In this document: one piece after another, positions 58,228-64,000 of the stretch
Layout of the letters: each line of letters starts with the position of its first letter
How positions within the stretch are numbered: the stretch's first letter is position 1
DNA from: Arthonia radiata
Lineage: Eukaryota; Ascomycota; Arthoniomycetes; Arthoniales; Arthoniaceae
Reading direction: 5' to 3'
DNA length: 64,000 bases
Assembly: GCA_002989075.1 (NCBI GenBank)
Contig: PSQN01000005.1
Coordinates: 1 to 64,000, forward strand
Notes under the pieces: generated by a model
Told to the model about the DNA's origin: nothing
Database searches by the model: none
The model's input: only the letters and a program-made list of their open reading frames with translations
Made by a program: the position numbers and the translations under genes

Positions 58228-59600
58228 AAAGTTTCGCGCCGGGTGTCCCGACCGTCATGGCATTCCAGGGACTCGAGAAGGAGGATCACCACGCTTTTGG
58301 ACTCGTACCTCTGATTCTGTGATGTTGAGTGCGTACCCAATTGACTTCGCGCTTTTCGATGATGCTACTTGTACTTCGATCGAAGGCGGCTCCAAAATCA
58401 CATCTGGTGCCCCGGATGTCATGGCATGGAGCAGCTCGACGAAGGGGACGACAAGTCGAATATTATCCCGACGGCCTCAGAAATGGCACAACACGTATCG
58501 AATTGACCGCGCTACATAATGATGCTAGTTTTGTATCATTTGAGTGTGTTCTAAAAATCACCATCTGTGCCTCAAATGCCATGACATTTTGGGAACCCGA
58601 CAAGTAGAACAAGCACTTTTGGATTCCTGCACTTACAAAACTCACCTTACCACAACATGTAGAGAATGAGAAGGCCGTTTTGTTGATGTAGATTTTAGCC
58701 TGATTGCCTGCGCCCTCAAATTTGACATCTCCGCCTCGAAATCTTGTGGCGTTCTAGGAATTAACGTGAAGTGCAATTGCACATTCGATCTTGCTCATGC
58801 AGCCTCTAGGTTAGCACAACACGTAGAGAACAAAACGACTAATCGAACGATGCAAATATTGTTGTGATAACTAGCAAGATCAATTTTGGCATCCGTGCCT
58901 TGCAATATCATGTCATCGTGAGGACAGCATAAAGATGATTTCCATACTCAATCTTGCTTCCACTACCTTCAAAATACCGCAACAAGTACGAAATAAGGAG
59001 CCTTTGCTATTGACATAGTTGTTGTGCCCATCGAAAGCGCTTTGAGAATCGGCATCTCAGCCTCGAAATCATATGGCAATCCAGGAGGCCCACCTCGTAG
59101 TGATTCTATCTTCAGTCTTGAGTTTCGAGACTCCTAAAAAGCACACCATGATCGCCTTAATGAGCACTTTCGAACGGTGTCTTTACTGATTAGATTCCAC
59201 ATCTTTCACATTTTGACGTCTCCGCCTTGCAATCTCATGGCGAACCGGGAAGCATGCCCCATGGTGATTCCATCTTCACTCTTGGGTTTCAAGACTTTTG
59301 ACTAACACACCATACTCAGCTTCTTGCGCTCTTTCGAATGATAGCAATATTATGTTGATAAGAGAGCTTTGAAAATCGGGCGTCAGAGCGTGGAAGTCTC
59401 ATGCCAAAGTAACGGTCAAAATATCGCGATGAAGAAACTTTGAATCTTGGGTCGAATTAACTCGAAGTAGCGGAACATACTCAGATTAATGGGCGCTTCT
59501 GAATCATGGTAACTTTGTTCTAGTCCTAGAAGGCTGAAGAGTCAGCGTCGGTGCCCCGAAATGCCACATCATTCATGAGGCCAACGTGAGGAATTCGTGG
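58228..59600. repeat. Degenerate tandem array with a period of about 164 bp
   Basis: Nine diverged units. Box A (consensus about GCCTCGAAATCTCATGGCATTCCAGGA) recurs with its TGGC-equivalent near 58258, 58422, 58582, 58747, 58910, 59074, 59237, 59402 and 59567: steps of 160-165. Box B (GCACAACACGTAGAGAA and variants such as GCACACCATGATCGCC) recurs near 58485, 58650, 58814, 58979, 59141, 59305 and 59471: steps of 162-166. Two independent boxes with the same period rule out chance. The units are about 55-70 percent alike by eye and carry no open frame. Insertion-deletion noise is only a few bases, so the period is well kept while the sequence has drifted. Confidence 0.85.
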
Positions 59601-60058
59601 AATTTTCAAAGTCGTCGTATGATGCTGAAGACTGAGCGGGGAGACGTCAAGGTATGCTGGATGCGTATGTGAGCGTTTGAAGACGATCGAGAGGGGTTGA
59701 CCGTACCTTTCGTCGAGCAATCAATCATAATGTCGTGGTGGGCGGGATGGGAATTGAGATGCCTCTGACTCGCTAATTTTGAGGTCACTGCACATAGGTC
59801 GAATTTGAGCGCATATGAACAGCTCAGTAGAAGCAACGGGCGAAAGAGCCTTCGTGGCCGTGTCAAGGGCACAAAGCATCGCGGGCATGTCAGATCCCTA
59901 CAGGACTGACCACGAGCGTGAAGACTAGTCAGACTGAAGGGCGACCGTCTCACATTGATGTAATCGGTACAATGTCCTAAGTATAAACAATACAGTCGTA
60001 ATTGTGACGTCAAACAACCCAGCATCCCGGTCACCGGCTTCCCTCAGAACCAAGCACA
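59601..60058. other. Intergenic region after periodic array
   Basis: About 460 bp before the stop of the minus-strand secreted-protein gene. One further possible array unit is near 59731 (CATAATGTCGTGG), a step of 164. A minus-strand frame (59606-60034) has no family features. Confidence 0.4.
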
Positions 60059-61120
60059 CTACCACATCCTCGCATGCCCTCTCACAGCCCTGTGATGTCT
60101 CTTGGTCAGCGGCACTTCAGGCACTGCCACTGGCACTGCCGGCACGTTCACCTCTCCCACACCGACCGCACTCAAAGTCACTGGCACACATCCACTAGGC
60201 ATGGTGTTGCCCAGCTGTATATCACCGTCATACGCTGCAACAACACCCGGCGAATTGTTCGCCTGGTCGGTGCATACGAACATCTCCGTCATCGTCGTCC
60301 CTAGCCCTTTGCCAGAGCACGTGAGACTCCGCGCAAGTGTCGGGTCGCCTTGCCAGAACGTGCTTTTGTCGGCGGGGAGCGAGCACTCAATCTGCGCTGC
60401 GACCTCGTCGGCGGACAAATTGTCCAGATGTCCGAAGAAGAGGGGTGTGGACGCGACGCTGCTCGAGTCAGCGGAGCGCTGGTAGGTTTGTGGACTTGTG
60501 TACGCGACGCGCCCGTCCCACGTTTGTAAGCATGTGCCATTGAGCGCAAACGTGCTGAGGCCTGGCAGGGGCTGCGACGAGCTCAGGCTGACTGGCGCTT
60601 TGTTGTCTGCGGCGGTGAAGAGGACGTTGCTGTTGTTTAGGGCTGCCGCCGTGTCGCCATTCGTGTAACCGTCTTCGTAGGGGTTGGACAGTGCAGTGAG
60701 AACTGTGAGGAGGAAGCGGCCGGCTGTCGTGTTGGTCGCGGGTGTGATGGGCGGTATGCTAACGACGGCGATGGACTCAGAGGGCAAGGCAGGGAGAGTC
60801 GAGAAAGATGATGGGGCTGTCTCGGTCACAGAAGCCGCGGGCGCAGAGGGGACGATAGTCGGTTGCGCGGACGGATGAGGTCCATCGATTGTGAGAATGG
60901 TGTGGGGCATTGACACGAAGCCGGGTGCTGGGCCGTACGGATGAAGGCCTTGCTCTTCCGGGCATGGCGGTTGGGCTTGCGCTTCGCCGCCTGGGCCGCC
61001 AATGGGGGCTTGAGCGAGTGTGAGACCGGTGCTGTAGTCGGCGTCAGTGCTGTAGAGGGAATCGGAGGTCAGTTGTGAGACTTACAGTGAGAGGAGCAAA
61101 GCCAATGGTGTGCGATGCAT
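60059..61120 (-). CDS. Secreted Ser/Thr/Pro-rich protein, unknown function
   Basis: Predicted complement(join(60059..61031, 61086..61120)), 335 aa. The 35-nt first exon and a 54-nt intron (GTAAGT to CTACAG) build the signal peptide ALLLSLTGLTLAQA. A second possible acceptor 18 nt upstream (exon from 61049) would insert six residues (TDADYS) in the signal peptide; the downstream one gives the better signal. The mature part has a Ser/Pro/Thr-rich linker, then a globular region with cysteines (GTCLQTW, IECSLP, LTCSGKG, FVCTD, SGCVPV). A basic KRHH near the C-terminus may be a Kex2-type site. No enzyme motif; extracellular or wall location is likely. Function unknown. Confidence 0.75.
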
Positions 61121-62220
61121 CTTAGCGTGGTATTGATGAGTGTGTCGGGAACAGCAGGAGTGGTAAGGGCAAGAGCGTTTCAGTGACCGCAAGCAGGGAA
61201 TTTGTAGTCTTGTTGGTAGCGAGTGAAGTGATCACAAGGATCAAGGGTAGAGATGCTGTGTATAGCACTCAGATGCGAGTAGCCTTCTGGAAGGAGTGAA
61301 TATCCGCGTGGTACCGGGATTACGCTCGTGAGGCAGACTCGGTTACGCCGGGATGTGCAATGAACGAAAGAGCGGAAGTGAAGGAGCTACCGGAGCAATG
61401 ATGCAGTCGTCAAGAGCATGCAGCATCGAGAGGGAGAAGAGACGAAGAGCGCCAGCAAACATGATATACAAAAGGCGACTCAGGTGAGCTGACCTACAGG
61501 CTACAGAGCCAAACTGAAAGGAGGCCGAGGCCAAGCTTGCTCACCGCGCATCATCAAGTCCAGGCGTGATGAGGACCAGTTGGACTGACTCCGGGGAAGT
61601 AAATACTGGATGTGGAATGCGCGGATCGAAGGTGAAACAACAGCGGCAACGGCAGCAAGGATCTTCCTCGAATAAGAGCCTCGAGGGGCCAGAGGAAGGT
61701 CAGCGCTGAACGCCAAAGAACTTGATGCTGAACAGGTGACTCTCAAGCTTCGAGAAGCGTCGAGGTCTCTGCGAAGGTGGAAGGCATCATGCGCATGATC
61801 ATCGTCGCTGCGAGGAATGGACTTGACCTTCTCCAGGGCGTCTGGACGTTTGGTGGGTGCCCGCGGCAGTGGTCGGTCGCACGCGCTGAGCACGACTGCC
61901 GATTGCAGCAGTCTGACCCGATGGCAATCTGTGCCCCAGGCTCGCATCGGGCGTTGCAATCTTTCGGTTGTGAGCTGAACATGGGAGACGGGGCTGAGGT
62001 TGGTTGAGGAGAAGATGAAAGGATGGCAAACCGTTTGTTGTTGTCTCCCTCCAATTCTCTCGGGTCCAGACACGCTATTAGCCCTAAGAGGCAATCTCAT
62101 ACAATTCTCCGAACCACGTCCTCCACGATGATGAATGATTGGCCGACTGACAGCTTCTGTTATTGAGATGAACGTCATCTTACCCACATTCTGTAGAGTG
62201 GACCTGGTCTGGTTTGCTGA
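61121..62220. promoter_or_regulatory. Divergent intergenic region, secreted protein / AIM6
   Basis: 1.1 kb between starts of the minus-strand secreted-protein gene and AIM6. A minus-strand frame of 251 codons (61501-62256) lies here, without any domain or signal peptide and overlapping several other frames; I treat it as accidental. Confidence 0.45.
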
Positions 62221-63569
62221 ATGAATGATGAAATACAAGCGAACAATGCGCTTCACTTGATGCTGGAGCGCAATGATAATAATGTGGCTTCCCTGACCGT
62301 AGATCCGAAAACCAGGCCAAACAACGGGACCTCGATCCTCAAGATGGCCGGCATTATCGTCATATTCCTCGCTGCTCTGTTCCGGGCTCTCCAGGCTTTC
62401 GCAGAGCCTTTAACCAGCAGTCCCTACCAAGTGCCGGGTTCGCTGTCAAACGTGCTTGATCAGTCTCAACAGCAGAATGGAAGCTTGTACACGTACCCAA
62501 CAGATATAACGAGGAATATCGTACCTGTACGTCTATCTGCTGAGCAAAAGCTTCACTATCGTACAGCACATGCTAGAGCTATCATACTTGGGCTTGGTAG
62601 ATAGATGAACCGGATGCTGATGCAGGTGATATATAGAAGCAAGTACATTCTCACAATGACTACTGGCGTGATCTCCCCTTCTGGTCAGGTAAGCCATCTA
62701 TATGAGGATGATTGTGTACCTCCCTAGTCCACTTTGAAATTTCGAACATCATCCATCATCCACCCTTTTTTGTAGCCAATTATGTCGGAGTAGCTAGACT
62801 TGCGCCCGCCAAATCTAACAACAGACCAGCCCTCTCCGTAGGTGCCATCAGCATCGAAGCCGACGTTTACCACGTGAACGACACCATCTACGTCGGCCAC
62901 GAACGCTCCGCCCTGACAGCCGAGCGCACTTTACAGTCTCTCTACATCGACCCCATCCTCTCCGTCCTGCAACGCACCAACCCTGTCACTCCCTTCGTCG
63001 CCTCCCCAACGAAAAGCGGCGTCTTCGACACCAACTCCGGCCAGACGCTCTACCTCTGGATCGATTGCAAGACGGACGGTGCATCCACATTTCCCGCTGC
63101 GATCTCAGCTTTGCACCCACTTCGCAATGCCGGCTATCTAACTTCGGTCGACGAAGGCGGGAACGTGAAGGTGGGAGCTGTGACCGTCATCGGCACGGGC
63201 AACACGCCTTTGAGCCTCGTTCAAGGCAAAGAACCACGAGACTTCTTCTACGACGCACGCCTAGATTTGTTGAACTCCAGCCAGTCCAACATCACCTCTT
63301 CTGTCACGCCCATTGCGTCTGTCAATTTGGAGACGGCGATCGGCGACGTGCCCCGGAATGGGAGTCTGACAGACAGTCAGACGGAAACGCTGAGAACGCA
63401 GGTTGAGTATGCGCAGAGCAAAGGCATTGGCGCAAGGTATTGGGACACGCCGGGTTGGCCGGTGGGTGTGAGAAGTCGAGTGTGGAGGCAACTGTGGGAG
63501 ATTGGCGTGCAGCTGATCAATGTGGATGATTTGCGCGCTGTTGCGGGAGACGACTGGCTGAGCTCGTAG
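62221..63569 (+). CDS. AIM6: Altered inheritance of mitochondria protein 6 (PLC-like phosphodiesterase fold)
   Basis: Predicted join(62221..62526, 62637..62688, 62830..63569), 365 aa. AIM6-type proteins have a PLC/glycerophosphodiester phosphodiesterase-like fold; the activity is unproven and deletion in yeast affects mitochondrial inheritance. A hydrophobic segment GIIVIFLAALFRALQAF (about residues 44-60) is a signal anchor or signal peptide. The 52-nt exon 2 encodes VHSHNDYWRDLPFW with the catalytic-type HSHNDY; exon 3 continues with ISIEADVYHVND and YVGHE, the second histidine/acidic pair. Near the C-terminus are ARYWDTPGWP and NVDDLRAV. Exon 2 is short and flanked by introns of 110 and 141 nt; splicing was placed to restore these blocks. 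The start could also be the ATG at 62344. Confidence 0.88.
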
Positions 63570-63803
63570 TCGTGGTGCAGCATACAGGATGAAGGCATAC
63601 TGCACGATCTTATGAAGTTACGAGGCTGTCCGTGAGGCAGTCGGTGATCTGATGTTATTGCCTTTATGTGCAAGAGCCATGTCCCGCCATGCGCTATGCA
63701 ATCAACGCCACCCTAACGACTCTGCTATACGCTATGCCAAAATGTGCAGTATTGGGTATCGTCCGTCGCTCTGAGAACTCCTGGCTCTAATCTTCTCTAC
63801 GAA

Positions 63804-64000
63804 CTACTGTGACCCTTCCTCCATCAGACGCTCCACCATCCAATCCACCGCTTGATTACTCTCGGGCAGCATCTTATAACTGAACGCCAGCGGGAAACAG
63901 TGCATCTGCTTGTCCCACGTTAGCCACTCGCCTTCCACTCCCTGCTCTACACAATTCTGCGCAAAAAGCTGGGCATCAGGCGCAAGAACGTCTGCGGTCC
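63804..64000 (-). CDS. Alpha/beta hydrolase, C-terminal fragment (cut by window edge)
   Basis: The last 65 codons of a minus-strand gene that continues beyond base 64000. The frame begins ADVLAPDAQLFAQ, continues through WLTWDKQMHCFPL and ends MVERLMEEGSQ. The Asp in the strand-turn ADVLAPD and the His in KQMHCFPL occupy the positions of the catalytic Asp and His of HSL-type (alpha/beta hydrolase fold-3) esterases, such as steryl-acetyl hydrolases. The nucleophile serine lies outside the window. Convergent with AIM6, with 234 bp between stops. Confidence 0.7.
   Translation of the reverse strand, partial: TADVLAPDAQLFAQNCVEQGVEGEWLTWDKQMHCFPLAFSYKMLPESNQAVDWMVERLMEEGSQ

Noticed and set aside
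61501-62256. 251-codon minus-strand frame upstream of AIM6
   Set aside because: No domain or signal peptide; overlaps other frames and the likely AIM6 promoter. GC-balanced fungal DNA readily gives such frames.
1-64000. tRNA, rRNA or CRISPR features
   Set aside because: I scanned for T-loop-like GGTTCGA patterns and for regularly spaced identical repeats; none formed a credible cloverleaf or array. The 164-bp array is too diverged and long-period for CRISPR.

Overview
The window is the left end of a chromosome from a filamentous ascomycete. Positions 1-94 are an uninterrupted CCCTAA telomere. The genes have short spliceosomal introns (about 50-160 nt) with GT-AG ends and frequent ACTAAC/GCTAAC branch sites. 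The AT-rich flank shows TpA enrichment and CpA loss of the kind left by repeat-induced point mutation (RIP). The gene families (heme-thiolate peroxygenase, FSH hydrolase, LCL2, GLC8) fit Pezizomycotina. Dothideomycetes is my best guess, but I cannot prove it from the sequence alone.

Layout. Positions 95 to about 7885 form a gene-free, RIP-degraded subtelomere. It holds the remains of a Gypsy-type retroelement on the minus strand (a decayed gag zinc knuckle at 1531-1575), two 268-bp LTR-like copies in inverted orientation (2398-2665 and 4067-4334), a perfect 14-bp hairpin (3970-4000) and a second, far more AT-rich block. Near 7.9 kb the composition switches abruptly to normal genic DNA, and the first gene, a small secreted protein and effector-like candidate, starts at 8343.

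From 9.5 kb on the window is mostly ordinary and largely housekeeping. In order: a DEDD 3'-5' exonuclease, a DHA2-type MFS transporter, NOB1, an omega-type GST, a secreted beta-sandwich-like protein, LCL2, NOP10 (10-nt first coding exon), a five-TM protein with a proline-rich tail, ERG7, GLC8, two small conserved proteins, calcineurin A, a mitochondrial Mmc1-like protein, a low-complexity protein, and a probably peroxisomal acyl-CoA ligase. Then come a poorly coding stretch (40.3-43.9 kb), APM1, an FSH serine hydrolase, PPX1, a protein with four 23-residue Cys-Pro repeats, a hypothetical protein, a 3.3-kb gene-poor gap, a secreted heme-thiolate peroxygenase, a degenerate tandem array with a period of about 164 bp (58.2-59.6 kb), a secreted protein, AIM6, and the C-terminal end of an alpha/beta hydrolase cut by the window edge.

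I see no convincing biosynthetic cluster. The genes act in separate processes: ribosome biogenesis and RNA modification (NOB1, NOP10), sterol synthesis (ERG7), phosphatase control (GLC8, calcineurin), trafficking and ER quality control (APM1, LCL2), and polyphosphate metabolism (PPX1). The least explained items are the 164-bp periodic array, the Cys-Pro repeat protein and the inverted LTR pair. Intron boundaries were placed by hand from splice signals, frame continuity and family conservation.
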